Part shown: piece after piece, positions 46,207 to 58,800 of the stretch
Layout: every line of letters begins with the position of its first letter
How positions within the stretch are numbered: the first letter of the stretch is position 1
Program-made: the position numbers and the translations under genes
DNA from: Panulirus ornatus
Lineage: Eukaryota > Arthropoda > Malacostraca > Decapoda > Palinuridae
Direction: 5' to 3'
Assembly: GCF_036320965.1 (NCBI RefSeq)
Contig: NC_092261.1
Coordinates: 13,891,197 to 13,955,196 of the forward strand
DNA: 64,000 nt
The notes under the pieces: model-generated
Seen by the model: the letters and a program-made list of their open reading frames with translations, nothing else
The model's database searches: none
Told to the model about the DNA's origin: nothing

Positions 46207-46599
46207 GCCCACGTTCCAGTATGTGGGCTGGCACATAAAGGGATTAAACTCCTCAATACAGACTGGGCACTGGAGTGCATCCATCCTTCACGGACAAGAA
46301 GAGAACGCTGCAGTAATCCCATCGTCAGCGACTTAAAACTTAATTGACAAATTCAAAGATTTTTTTTCTCTCTCTTATTTTTCCTGAGCTTCTGAGGGTT
46401 CGAAACCCCCCAAACCATCTTCCGATATTTTTTGAGGAGTTTCCGGAGGTTCCGATCTCTGAACACACGTAAGTCGAAATTACAGACGACAATAGTGGGA
46501 CTCTTCAGTGACACCAGGAGTGATTGCAGTGAGGAGAGATGTCTGAGTGTTGGTCGGGGCGTGGAGGAGGAGCGGGTGTCGTGGCCAGCAGGTTGGCGA
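46207..46599. other. low-copy sequence, no gene recognised
   Basis: A GGTTCGAAACC word at 46397-46407 matches a Pol III B box but lacks a partner A box or tRNA arms. Otherwise unrecognised. Confidence 0.4.
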
Positions 46600-46720
46600 A
46601 CCCTTCCAATACGTTCCCCACCAGAACCAATCAGCCAAGGCAGCATATTTCCCCCACTCCGTGATTGGCTGGCGAGCACTACGCCGGCCGGAGAGGGAGG
46701 GAGACGGACATCTCGACGCT
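46600..46720. promoter_or_regulatory. pair of opposed CCAAT boxes, promoter candidate
   Basis: CCAATCAG at 46627-46634 and, in the opposite orientation, TGATTGGC at about 46662-46669 lie 30 bp apart, followed by GCCGGCCGGAGAGGG. Paired CCAAT motifs are bound by NF-Y in many animal promoters. No adjacent gene is recognised, so this is suggestive only. Confidence 0.2.
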
Positions 46721-48711
46721 GAAGCCATCGTAATAACAGCTTTGCGACCCAAGATATCTTTGCCATAAAGTCGCAAGTGCGTCACAGCGGCAAGCTGCGT
46801 GACGCAGAGACGCTCCCACATCCCGTTTTCTCAACAGTAAGTCACGTAATGTATTACCGACCAGTGTCACCTTACCAGAACGGCAGCACATTAGGCAACG
46901 TCGACGGTGCATTCAACGTAATACCAAACGGGAACCACGGGAGTCTTGCCGTCTTCACGTGTAAGGCGTCCTCCTGAAGAAGGGCTGGTACACACACACA
47001 GACAGACATTACCGGCGATGTTCCCTATATTTAGTCGCTGCCACCAACTCGTTCTCTGACCTTTCCCGACGCCTGAATCCAGGATAAAACTCGCTCGTCT
47101 AAAAAGAACGACATTTTTGTACACCTACGTCTGACGTCGTGGCTTCTCTTTCCGCACACGCCTCACGTGACGTCAATTTCAACATCAGGAGGCAACAGAC
47201 GTCAGGTGAGGTGCCCCAACACAAACACACACACACAATCACTCACTCTCACTCTCTCTTTCTCCATCTCTCAATCTCTCTCAGTCATCACTCTCCTCAT
47301 CTCTTCCCTTTGTATGAACACGGACGTGGAGACAGTGCGAAGCCAAACTATCTCTTAGCATAGAGCCTTATGCTTTATGCCGTTTCACTAACCTTTCTCT
47401 GGAAGGCAGGGTCTCCAGTTTGGACCATCTGTCGTAGACAATTAATTTCCGTGAGAATTCTTTAGCTCTCATTCACACGCAGCTTGCGGGGGTGTGGGGG
47501 AGACGCGGAAATTCTCGGACTTGTTTTCTACACAGGATCCTGTCTCACGCGTGACTGTGGTCTGTCTCTCCAATAGATATTGCACACCTTCCCTTATAAC
47601 CCCCACTAATGTATAAAGAATAACAAGCAATCCCATTCATCTAACGTAATACATTATACATTCTAATACATTCTAATCCCTCTAAACGCCCAAGACGCTT
47701 CCTTTTAACCATTTGTCTGTGCGACGCCTTGGGGGATATGCCTACCTCGCTCCTTTCCTACACCACCGATACTCGGCTTATAACACGACGGAGGGGAGTC
47801 TCCCTACTGGAGGAGACCAGTCTTGCCAAGGAATACATCCTCAGTATCTCCTAAGTCTCCACACACATACGCCCGGTGTAACTTCACAACCGCGTCATCG
47901 GATGTGGATGTAACGTAGCCTCCAGAGCCAAAGGCTTAAAAGTGGTCGTCTACTCGCGCGATAGTGTGTTATGCAGTGGTCTGGTCACACCAACATAGTC
48001 CTACTCACTGGTCCACCCACAACAAGACGGTCCCGATGTTCAGTGGCTCAGTACCAGGCGACGCCCGGGGTTATCAAAGTCTTCTTTTATCCGGCACGAA
48101 CTAAAGGCACTGCCATGATGTAATGGGTAATAATAAGAGGCAAGAGGATTGAGGCTGCGGCGGCCCCTTGACGAAACTTGTCAGATGGGGGTACGACGTG
48201 ACCGTCCTGCTGCCCAGCTGGTTGATTGATGGGGCAACAACTGGCAACACAAGCGCTGTGGACCAATACACCGTCTGGTCGCCCTTCCACACCAGCCAAC
48301 TCGAAGATGTCTTCGACACACACAACTATGAGAAGGAGACGTCCAGCCACCTACCAACACTACAGCAAAAACAGAGAGAGCACCTACAGGACGGAGGAGG
48401 GAAGAAGTGCAGTCTACCTTGCCCACATCTTCCATCCTGTTATCCACCTGACTTCACACACTGTACCTGAAAAGAGAGAGGAAACATCGTCATTTATTAA
48501 GTAATTCAACGTTATAATACAGACACATACACGGGCATAATACAAGAGGACTTCTGTGGCTGGGTGTAATTTGTTCTCTCTTAAAAGTACGAAACCATTA
48601 CCAGTGTGATGGCACAGGTGCGTGCGTCACGAGAGTTAAAAATCTTTCATGATAAAAAGCGGAAATTTAAGAGAAGAAATACGTCAATAAAACGCAGGGT
48701 CTGTGGTTCCT
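46721..48711. other. low-copy sequence, no gene recognised
   Basis: At 47164-47175 a CACGTG E-box overlaps a perfect TGACGTCA, followed by CAGACGTCAGGTGAG. Short CA and CT runs lie at 47222-47285. A 100-residue frame at 48168-48470 (beginning MTKLVRWGYDVTVLLPSW) is repeat-free but unrecognised. Confidence 0.35.
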
Positions 48712-48930
48712 AGGTTCCTCTACTGTGGTCCTCCTAGGTTCCTCTACTGTGGTCCTCCTAGCCTGCTCTACTGTGGTCCTCCTAGGTTCCTCTACTGTGG
48801 TCCTCCAAGGCTGCTCTACTGTGGTCCTAGGCTGCTCTACTGTGGTCCTCCAAGGCTGCTCTACTGTGGTCCTCCTAGGCTGCTCTACTGTGGTCCTCAT
48901 AGGCTGCTCTACTATGGTCCCTTGCCTGAC
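48712..48930. repeat. 24-bp minisatellite, about 9 copies
   Basis: Units read CCTCTACTGTGGTCCTCCTA plus GGTT, changing to GGCTGCTCTACTGTGG in the right half. One unit near 48826 lacks 6 bp. Confidence 0.95.
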
Positions 48931-50271
48931 TCTACTGATGGCAGGAGGAATAACAACTTGACCCGTCTGTCTTCGACTAAACAACCAACTTCCAGTACCC
49001 AATCACCACACATAACCGCTCGGACGCTGCCGATAACTAGCCACATCGCGAGAAGGCCCACGGGTTCCATGCCCGATACCGATGTACTCGTCGCATTACC
49101 GGCACTCCATCTGCGTTCTACCGATACCCATTCGTGTCCTAGAACTCTGTAGCAGCGACAAACGAATTGAGACTCATCCGAAGAATATGCTTAACCTACG
49201 AACGCCTGTAAATGATTTTTTTTTTTTTTAAGTGGAAACCTTGCCATCCAGTCATCCGCAACGAGGAGCCGGTTCACTGGGGTCAATGATACCAAAACTT
49301 CCAACGCCAGAATTCCAATACGTACGTACGGACGTCGCATACGTCAAACGCATCACACTGTAAGTTCTTCATCATGTACCTAACGAATACTCGACGTAGA
49401 GGAAACAACACCTTGTGTATATCATGGCTGCGTATTTCGCATCTTAACAAACATTGATAAGAGGTGTACATAAGGGAGGAGTGTGTGTGTCGACTTTGTT
49501 GCACAACCATAAACAGCGTGGGAATGTATGTCGACTCTTTGCCAACAACAGACACGAGATGTGGGAGTGTGTGTGTGTGTGTGTGTGTGTGTGTCGATTT
49601 CCATCATACAAGAGAAGTGGTGTGTGTGCGCGCGGCGGGCGTGTCTGTCGACTTTTAGTGAACCAACAGACAAAGGGAGATTATAAAGCACCGCCTCCAA
49701 GAGTAATAAAAGAAAGGCATACAACGTGTATACACAGAGTGTATCAAAGTACACCCACTACGTACAAAGTATATCTGAACGTATGTAAGGTGTAGCTGGA
49801 GATAAGCTGTTCTGTGTCACCCTGTTAAGCAGGTTTTTTTGTTTTTTTTTGGAACTCAAAGATATTCCTTTATGCCGGAACTTCCCGTTCCACTTACCAC
49901 TCTCTCCCACCACATGCTGTGCGCCTCGCGGGTTCACTCATTTACCAACGATGAATCCCTGAGTCGTCCCTTCTCCCACGTGCACCCTCATCCCCTTGGC
50001 CACTCCCCTTAGTGGACAGACGCCCTCCTCAGGGGAAGACCGTCCACTTGATCAGCCTGATTAGATCTCCACTCCGTAGCTCTTCAGCTGGCTGGCATCC
50101 CTGGCACAAGGCGGTGGGTTGGAGTCGGGTGGGGTGGGGGTGAAAGACTCAAGGGAGAGCCGGAGGGGCGATCAGGTTCAAGATAAGACTCCGGGTAGAA
50201 GGGGCGCAAGAACCGACTAAGAGGTCGAAGAGAAGAAGAGGGAGAATCAGAAATAAAGCAGGAGCAAAACG
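48931..50271. other. low-copy sequence, no gene recognised
   Basis: T runs lie at about 49218-49229 and 49833-49850 and a GT run at 49567-49593. Around 49480-49660 the phrase TGTGTCGACTTT recurs about three times at 60-80 bp spacing, suggesting a decayed repeat. A GTACGTACGGACG word lies near 49322. No gene is seen. Confidence 0.4.
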
Positions 50272-50565
50272 AGACTCAGACTACAGCGGTATGAGACTCA
50301 GTCTACAGCGGTAAGAGACTCATGCTCCAGCAGTATAAGACTCAGGCTACAGCAGTAAAAGACTCAGGCTACAGCGGTAAGAGACTCAGACTATGGCGAT
50401 AAGAGACTCAGGCTACAGCAGTATAAGACTCAGACTACAGCAGTAATAGACTCAAGCTACAGCAGTATAAGACTCAGGCTACAGCGGTAAGAGACTCAGG
50501 CTACAGTGGTGTGAGACTCGGGCTACAGCAGGAGCAAGAAGAGACTCAGGCTATGGCTGTAAGCA
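50272..50565. repeat. 22-bp minisatellite, about 13 copies
   Basis: Units read GAGACTCAGGCTACAGCGGT plus AA, with variants CAGTATAAGACTC and CTATGGCGATAAGAG. Confidence 0.9.
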
Positions 50566-50872
50566 GAGAGTCACGACCCACAACGTCTACACAAGACTCC
50601 AAACATATATTGGCAACAGGCATCTACGGCCAGACGAGAGAAAGGCGACCACAGTAAAGATTAAGCCGAGAATAAAGAACCTTAGGGCACTAAGTACGTG
50701 CACTAACACAGTAATAATATAGTGGTATGATAAAGACAGGGATTAGGAAAAGAGGAAAATGAATGGTGACGAGATGTCCAGGAAAATCGGCGAGGCCCGA
50801 TAAAGAAATTCCGTGTGTCTTGCGCGTTGCCGTGAGCCCGTCCACACTACGGGTCCATCTACATACTTACAT
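50566..50872. other. low-copy sequence, no gene recognised
   Basis: Nothing recognised on either strand. Confidence 0.4.
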
Positions 50873-51022
50873 AACACCTGTGAGTCCGTCCACACACTTG
50901 TAACACCTGTGAGTCCGTCCACACACTTATAACATCTGTGAGTCCGTCCACACACCTACAACATCTGTGAGTCCATCCACACACCTACAACATCTGTGAG
51001 TCCGTCCACACACCTACAACAT
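50873..51022. repeat. 29-bp tandem repeat, about 5 copies
   Basis: Units read CATCTGTGAGTCCGTCCACA, then CACCTACAA. The first two units have CACCTGTGAG and are 25-29 bp. Confidence 0.9.
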
Positions 51023-51524
51023 CCTACAACCTAAGCTAACATCATGTTGAAGCCACAGCCTCGACGCAGACCTGACCACACCACAGGAGATACCGGGATT
51101 GTGCAGAGGCAAGAGTGTGTGTGTCTTTCCTTCCCCACTCCTCTCCTCCCAGACTGGCACGTCGTACCCCAGGGGGATCACACAGCTGGTACATGATACA
51201 TGGCTCGATCCTACGAACAGCTGGTGATGCTTATACGTGACCGGACCCTGAGGAAAAGCTGGTGATGATAACATAACATAGTCAGGCACAGTGCATGACG
51301 TCGTACTTCAGGCTACGATGGAGACGAAACTGGTTTAACGACGTGCATTGGGAAGGGTCTCAACTTTACAAGTTAAACCTACGGTACGATTCTGTCAAGA
51401 AATAATGGCGCTCTTAACAATGCCAGGCGTCGCTTTGTTTTCAAGGGGACGGGCCCAGTGGAGGCCAGAGAAGCGGACAAAAGATTAATTTTCGAGTAGG
51501 GAAAGTTGATCCAACAGAAACACA

Positions 51525-51563
<39 letters not shown>

Positions 51564-52466
51564 AAACCGCTTATGCAGACACACACACACACACACATAC
51601 ACATACACTCACACACACACACCTGACTCGTGCCAATAATGGTACACTCGAGAGAGGGCTGTCAATGACAAGAACCCGTGCCAGGTATGGACCTGACGAA
51701 TCTTTATACACACACTGGAACACATACCCAACTAACCACCAGCAACACTCGTCATGCAGAAGAGCCAGTCAGCCATTACGCCGGGAGGAGGGAGTTGGGG
51801 TGGGGTGAGGTGGGGAGGAGAGGTGGGAGGTGTGTCCCTGCCATCCAGCCAGAAGGCCAGCCAGGCACATGATATATCCACGGTCCACCAACCACCTGAC
51901 GGATCACGGGACCCCCGTTAGAACACCAGCCGGAGGGGGTCAACGTGGACACTCCCAGGGTCTTCCCTGAACCAGTCTGGCAAGGTGATCGCGGCTCATG
52001 GGGGTAACAGAGGAAACACTCACTGCTCACTTGAGGTGAAAGAGAGAGACACTGATACAAATGATACTTCTCATTCTCGTCGACATATTGACTTCAAATC
52101 TTTTCGTTATTTTCATATCTCAAAAGCAACTTTAATGAAAAGTGTCATTATCATCATTCCTTCGTTAATGAATCACCTGGACAGCTGATGATCGACGAGA
52201 CTTCAGGTAATACTTGGTTAATTTCATTACAAGACTTACTAATAATAAACTCTCGCTCGGTGTTGCAAGTCTTGCTACACTCACCCCCCTCACAAGTTTA
52301 CTGTTAGGTCTTGAGAGAGGTCCTCACGGGTTCGTCATGTCCGACCTCAGCGCACATCCCCGAGCAGGACACACAGGGAGGAGCTGCAGCACCGACAGCC
52401 TTCCCTCCCCTCCCTCGTCCCTGTGAATTTAAAGAGACGTGTTGATGGTCTATTTTAGTCCTAGGT

Positions 52467-52470
<4 letters not shown>
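51023..52470. other. low-copy sequence with CA tracts
   Basis: CA tracts lie at 51528-51560 and 51581-51622. Frames of 91-100 residues are not recognisable. No promoter cluster is visible. Confidence 0.4.

Positions 52471-52532
<62 letters not shown>
52471..52532. repeat. (CT)n microsatellite
   Basis: About 62 bp of uninterrupted CT. Confidence 0.95.
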
Positions 52533-52535
<3 letters not shown>

Positions 52536-52633
52536 GGAGCGTGTGGGCCTTCCTGGAATAGACAAACTTCAGTTTCGAATACTTCAATTTCTCGAGCTAT
52601 CCGTCGTCACAATGAACCCCCCTCCTCCCCTCC

Positions 52634-52681
<48 letters not shown>
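52634..52681. repeat. (CA)n microsatellite
   Basis: About 48 bp of CA. Confidence 0.95.
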
Positions 52682-52683
<2 letters not shown>

Positions 52684-53436
52684 ACAGCGAAGTTGACCCA
52701 ATCATCTTCCATTTATCGAAAGGCCTTTTTTTCCCCCAACCCTCATCGAATCATTTCATGAAATAATATTCTCCACGTTTGCCTTGCTCTTCTTTCCATC
52801 TTCACTCTCTTCCCTCGGTCTCCATCCTATCCAGAGGGAGGTACAGACATACCTCACCTTGTGAGGCATCATGTCAGTAATTACACTCACACCTCACTGT
52901 ATGCTGACGGGATTTCCTCTAAGTCGCTCAATCCGAGCCTTGCCACTGACGGAGCTCGACTGTCATCATTAAGCGCGGCCATAACAACAACAATCTCTTC
53001 CCTAAACGCGTTGCATAAACCTCGAGCTTTCCCCCCAGATCAACGCAGACGGCCGTTAATTCTTATTCCGAGGCTCCAGTGGCTCTAGCGGGAGCCCGGA
53101 CGCCACCAGCTGCCACCCTTGCCTGCGGCGTCGTCGTCTGCCGCCGCCTGCCACAGAGATGGCCACCTCGGCTCCTGGAGAACCCACAGGGCCGAGGCGT
53201 TACACCTGGATTACTACCACAGTTACCTTCCCCGTCACCCTGTCATGCGAGTCAGAATTTCAATCCGTCATTCCTTGATCGGATCCTTTTTATTTTCAAC
53301 TCCTACTCTTCCTATCTATCTCATTTATCACTTATTACTTATGTGTCTCTCATTATTTCCTCCCAGTTTTCTCATCTTCGTCCACCTACTCAGTACCACC
53401 CTCCTTCCCCTGTTCGCATCATCATCTAGCAGCAGG

Positions 53437-53437
<1 letters not shown>
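52682..53437. other. low-copy, pyrimidine-rich sequence
   Basis: GC-rich words such as GCGTCGTCGTCTGCCGCC lie near 53126. Open frames here extend through the following CT tract and are composition-driven. Confidence 0.4.

Positions 53438-53500
<63 letters not shown>
53438..53500. repeat. (CT)n microsatellite
   Basis: About 62 bp of uninterrupted CT. Confidence 0.95.
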
Positions 53501-53502
<2 letters not shown>

Positions 53503-55148
53503 CTTTCCATCGCAGAGTCTTTCCTCTCTTTCCGTCCGCTCTCCACACATCCCTGCCTGAAGCAGCAGCTATTGCAATGTTCTGCCCCGTCTGTTCCAGC
53601 TCTCCGCTGCCCTCCTCAGCCAGCGGGCGTGGCCCACATGTGCAGGCGGCGTGATAACCTGCCGTCCCTGTGCCACTCCCGCCCACCGTACCTGCCATCC
53701 TGCGAATCCCTCTTGTTCCCCTCTGCACCACAGTCATTATTCCTGTGCGCCTCTCTCGTTCCCGCTTCCCTTCACCCGTCCTCCTGCGCATTTCTCAAAC
53801 CTTCTCCCTGCGCACGTCTCTTACACCCACTTCTGTCGTTGCTTCTTCGCCCCAGTTCTCTTTACTTCATATCGTGCGATACAATAATTAATTTCGAGAA
53901 ATCTTTGCCCGTGATGTGTGCAGCGTTACGTGAGCGTGTGACGCTGCCATGGTGCGCTCATGTTGCGTCACCCGGCCAGACGCTGGACGACACCCGACCT
54001 CCACCTCTGAACATTTCACCCTCCTTGTTGACCCTCCTCTTTTACACGCGCTCCCCCGCGCTTCCATCACCTCGTTTTTACCGTAATTTCTACCGTGTCA
54101 TCACCCTACACTCTCATCCTGTCGTTCACACTCCATTTCCATCGTCCTGCTCTCTCCTCCCTCTATCTTCAAGCCATCTAGATGCCGTCTTCCCTCCCTC
54201 TACCGAAAGTGACTAACACATGCCGCCTGGGTATCTTCTTTCCTCCCTCTGGTTAGCGAATAACCTCTCCCTCCCTCTCATCTAAGTCATGTCGTCACCC
54301 TCTTCCCTCCCTTTAGCAAGAACAACCACTTACCCCCCCCTCTCATCCACGCCATCTAGATACCTTTGTCTCTTCCTCCAACCACAGTTAGTGTCTGCCG
54401 CTAATTTACAAAGCAAGTCATCATGCGAGCAGCACCGTTAAAGGATTACAAAGGTCATAAAGGGTCTTGTCTTTGTCGAAGACCTCCACAAGCAAGATGA
54501 ATATAACATCACATGTTTACAAAGCTGGGCTCACATTACATTACCTTACAGTCTTTTGATACAGAAGACACGTCAATATTTACCTCAGCTCCCTCGAATG
54601 TTCACAATCGAGATTCCTTCTTCCCTCACTATAGCATCAAACGACTACTTACTTCTCTCTCTCATTCTTGTCTTCTGAATACCTCCTTCCCTTCCGCTAG
54701 CCTCTGTGACTATTCTTCCTCCCTCTCATCTACGTCATCTCGATGCCTCCCTCCCTCCCAGCAAAGTTTACCCTCCTTCTTTATTTACCAGTTAGACTAG
54801 CTTCTCTCTCACTCCCTCCCCTCTCCGCTCTATGGTCTCTCCCTCTCTCCTTTTCAACATTCTCTTTGCCCCTTGCATACACGACACCCTTGGTGCATGT
54901 CATGTTTCTCCCCCTCCGGTCACCCACACTTCGTGTCGTGTCGTCTCTTTACTCATCCACCGTGCATGGCATGTCGTCCGTCCACTTACCCCTGAGTTCC
55001 TGTCTACTCTCCTGTTCTGTCTGGGGCCATAAGACCTGCCCCACGCCAGGCCGTTGGTCGCACTAACCCAGTGAGACTCCAGCCTCGCCAGAGTCAACGT
55101 ACCAACGTGGTCACGTTACTCACCAAACTTCAGCGTCTTACTTAACAG
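53501..55148. other. long pyrimidine-rich tract with a decayed repeat
   Basis: The plus strand is heavily CT-rich for about 1.6 kb. Phrases close to CTCCCTCTCATCTACGTCAT and CATCTAGATGCC recur at about 54175, 54270, 54340 and 54725, suggesting an old tandem repeat. The 365-residue frame ending at 54216 is Ser/Pro/Leu-rich because of this composition, and I do not call it a gene. Confidence 0.5.
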
Positions 55149-55270
55149 GTCATACCACTTATCGGACCAACACCTCTTCTTACTCATCCAGGTCATATCA
55201 GCTATCGGACCACACCTCTCCTTACTCATCCAGGTCATATTACTCATCAGGCCACATCTCTCCTCAATCA
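55149..55270. repeat. 42/43-bp tandem repeat, 3 copies
   Basis: Units read GGTCATATCAGCTATCGG, ACCACACCTCTCC, TTACTCATCCA, with about 15 percent divergence. Confidence 0.85.
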
Positions 55271-55833
55271 CCGGACCATCATCTGGTCACGTCAATCATG
55301 AGGTCATGCGCATCTCTTTACCTCTAGCGCCCACTTTCGTGTGATATGGAGTACCTGCTGGCTCCAGGGCCACAACCCCACACCCCTTTCTGCCCCCCTC
55401 TCCCACTGGGTCTAAGAAGCAGCCGCCGGCAAGACAACCAAGAACAGAAGGTTCTGAACGTTTCCATGTGGTGTTGCCTCCACTGGTGCAGGAGGACACG
55501 TGGGGCGGCCTTCACGCATGGCGTCCATCAGTTCCAGCCCCATCGGAGGCTCTTTCGCCCCCCCCCCCCCCCACCCGTCCATACGCACGCACGCGCGCGC
55601 GCGGGCTCATACCTCCGCAGGGGAAGATGCGCGCCAGCAGCTCCCTTAACTTTCACTGCCAGTAAGAGGCGGAAGGCTCCGCGTCCCGCTCTTATTGTCG
55701 CGAAAGAACCAACGCATCGACTGCTGTCGCCGCCCCCGGTGGGTGCACACTCATCTTCCAGCTTTCTCGCACTCCAAGCTTCCTCAAAAGACCATCACCT
55801 GCAGATGCACGTAAAATGTCCTCTATCGCTGCA
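55271..55833. other. low-copy GC-rich sequence with a poly(C) run
   Basis: A poly(C) run at about 55557-55572 precedes GCACGCACGCGCGCGCGCG. CpG-rich words continue to about 55740. A frame from 55346 opens through this and into the large array but has no recognisable domain. Confidence 0.4.
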
Positions 55834-58800
55834 CTCCTGGGAGTCGAAGTCAAGCTTCTGGGTGCTGAGGTCAAGCTCCTGGGTGCTGAGGTCAAGCTCC
55901 TGGGAGTCGAAGTCAAGCTCCTGGTGCTGAGGTCAAGCTCTTGGGGGTTGAAGCCAAGCTTCTGGGTGCTGAGGTCAAGCTCCTGGGAGTTGAAGTCAAG
56001 CTCCTGGTGCTGAGGTCAAGCTCCTGGGTGCTGAGGTCAAGCTCCTGGGAGTCGAAGTCAAGCTTCTGGGTGCTGAGGTCAAGCTCCTGGGAGTCGAAGT
56101 CAAGCTTCTGGGTGCTGAGGTCAAGCTCTTGGGGGTTGAAGCCAAGCTTCTGGGTGCTGAGGTCAAGCTCCTGGGAGTCGAAGTCAAGCTTCTGGGTGCT
56201 GAGGTCAAGCTCCTGGGTGCTGAGGTCAAGCTCCTGGGAGTTGAAGTCAAGCTCCTGGTGCTGAGGTCAAGCTCCTGGGTGCTGAGGTCAAGCTCCTGGG
56301 AGTTGAAGTCAAGCTCCTGGTGCTGAGGTCAAGCTCCTGGGAGTTGAAGTCAAGCTCCTGGTGCTGAGGTCAAGCTCCTGGGAGTTGAAGTCAAGCTCCT
56401 GGTGCTGAGGTCAAGCTCCTGGGAGTCGAAGTCAAGCTCCTGGTGCTGAGGTCAAGCTCCTGGGAGTTGAAGTCAAGCTCCTGGTGCTGAGGTCAAGCTC
56501 CTGGGTGCTGAGGTCAAGCTCTTGGGGGTTGAAGCCAAGCTTCTGGGTGCTGAGGTCAAGCTCCTGGGTGCTGAGGTCAAGCTCCTGGGAGTTGAAGTCA
56601 AGCTCCTGGTGCTGAGGTCAAGCTCCTGGGAGTTGAAGTCAAGCTCCTGGTGCTGAGGTCAAGCTCCTGGGTGCTGAGGTCAAGCTCCTGGGAGTCGAAG
56701 TCAAGCTCCTGGTGCTGAGGTCAAGCTCCTGGGAGTTGAAGTCAAGCTCCTGGTGCTGAGGTCAAGCTCCTGGGAGTTGAAGTCAAGCTCCTGGTGCTGA
56801 GGTCAAGCTCCTGGGAGTTGAAGTCAAGCTCCTGGTGCTGAGGTCAAGCTCCTGGGAGTCGAAGTCAAGCTTCTGGGTGCTGAGGTCAAGCTCCTGGGAG
56901 TTGAAGTCAAGCTCCTGGTGCTGAGGTCAAGCTCCTGGGAGTCGAAGTCAAGCTCCTGGTGCTGAGGTCAAGCTCCTGGGAGTTGAAGTCAAGCTCCTGG
57001 TGCTGAGGTCAAGCTCCTGGGAGTCGAAGTCAAGCTTCTGGGTGCTGAGGTCAAGCTCCTGGGAGTTGAAGTCAAGCTCCTGGTGCTGAGGTCAAGCTCC
57101 TGGGAGTCGAAGTCAAGCTTCTGGGTGCTGAGGTCAAGCTCCTGGGAGTTGAAGTCAAGCTCCTGGTGCTGAGGTCAAGCTCCTGGGAGTCGAAGTCAAG
57201 CTTCTGGGTGCTGAGGTCAAGCTCCTGGGAGTCGAAGTCAAGCTTCTGGGTGCTGAGGTCAAGCTCTTGGGGGTTGAAGCCAAGCTTCTGGGTGCTGAGG
57301 TCAAGCTCCTGGGTGCTGAGGTCAAGCTCCTGGGAGTCGAAGTCAAGCTCCTGGTGCTGAGGTCAAGCTCCTGGGAGTTGAAGTCAAGCTCCTGGTGCTG
57401 AGGTCAAGCTCCTGGGAGTTGAAGTCAAGCTCCTGGTGCTGAGGTCAAGCTCCTGGGAGTTGAAGTCAAGCTCCTGGTGCTGAGGTCAAGCTCCTGGGTG
57501 CTGAGGTCAAGCTCCTGGGAGTTGAAGTCAAGCTCCTGGTGCTGAGGTCAAGCTCCTGGGAGTTGAAGTCAAGCTCCTGGTGCTGAGGTCAAGCTCCTGG
57601 GAGTCGAAGTCAAGCTTCTGGGTGCTGAGGTCAAGCTCCTGGGAGTTGAAGTCAAGCTCCTGGTGCTGAGGTCAAGCTCCTGGGAGTCGAAGTCAAGCTT
57701 CTGGGTGCTGAGGTCAAGCTCTTGGGGGTTGAAGCCAAGCTTCTGGGTGCTGAGGTCAAGCTCCTGGGTGCTGAGGTCAAGCTCTTGGGGGTTGAAGCCA
57801 AGCTTCTGGGTGCTGAGGTCAAGCTCCTGGGAGTCGAAGTCAAGCTCCTGGTGCTGAGGTCAAGCTCTTGGGGGTTGAAGCCAAGCTTCTGGGTGCTGAG
57901 GTCAAGCTCTTGGGGGTTGAAGCCAAGCTTCTGGGTGCTGAGGTCAAGCTCCTGGGTGCTGAGGTCAAGCTCCTGGGAGTCGAAGTCAAGCTCCTGGTGC
58001 TGAGGTCAAGCTCCTGGGAGTTGAAGTCAAGCTCCTGGTGCTGAGGTCAAGCTCCTGGGAGTCGAAGTCAAGCTCCTGGTGCTGAGGTCAAGCTCCTGGG
58101 TGCTGAGGTCAAGCTCCTGGGAGTCGAAGTCAAGCTCCTGGTGCTGAGGTCAAGCTCCTGGGAGTTGAAGTCAAGCTCCTGGTGCTGAGGTCAAGCTCCT
58201 GGGAGTCGAAGTCAAGCTTCTGGGTGCTGAGGTCAAGCTCCTGGGAGTCGAAGTCAAGCTCCTGGTGCTGAGGTCAAGCTCCTGGGAGTCGAAGTCAAGC
58301 TTCTGGGTGCTGAGGTCAAGCTCCTGGGTGCTGAGGTCAAGCTCCTGGGTGCTGAGGTCAAGCTCCTGGGTGCTGAGGTCAAGCTCCTGGGAGTCGAAGT
58401 CAAGCTCCTGGTGCTGAGGTCAAGCTCCTGGGAGTCGAAGTCAAGCTTCTGGGTGCTGAGGTCAAGCTCCTGGGAGTTGAAGTCAAGCTCCTGGTGCTGA
58501 GGTCAAGCTCCTGGGAGTTGAAGTCAAGCTCCTGGTGCTGAGGTCAAGCTCCTGGGAGTCGAAGTCAAGCTTCTGGGTGCTGAGGTCAAGCTCCTGGGTG
58601 CTGAGGTCAAGCTCCTGGGTGCTGAGGTCAAGCTCCTGGGTGCTGAGGTCAAGCTCCTGGGAGTCGAAGTCAAGCTTCTGGGTGCTGAGGTCAAGCTCCT
58701 GGGAGTTGAAGTCAAGCTCCTGGGTGCTGAGGTCAAGCTCCTGGGAGTCGAAGTCAAGCTTCTGGGTGCTGAGGTCAAGCTCCTGGGAGTCGAAGTCAAG

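Noticed and set aside
46397..46407. Perfect B-box word GGTTCGAAACC, possible tRNA
   Set aside because: There is no A box or D/anticodon arms at the required distance on either strand, and the T-stem has a mismatch.
53119..54216. 365-residue open frame, the longest in the window
   Set aside because: It runs through a (CT)n tract and a 1.6-kb pyrimidine-rich region. The translation is Ser/Pro/Leu-rich with no domain, and the opposite strand is open over the CT tract too.
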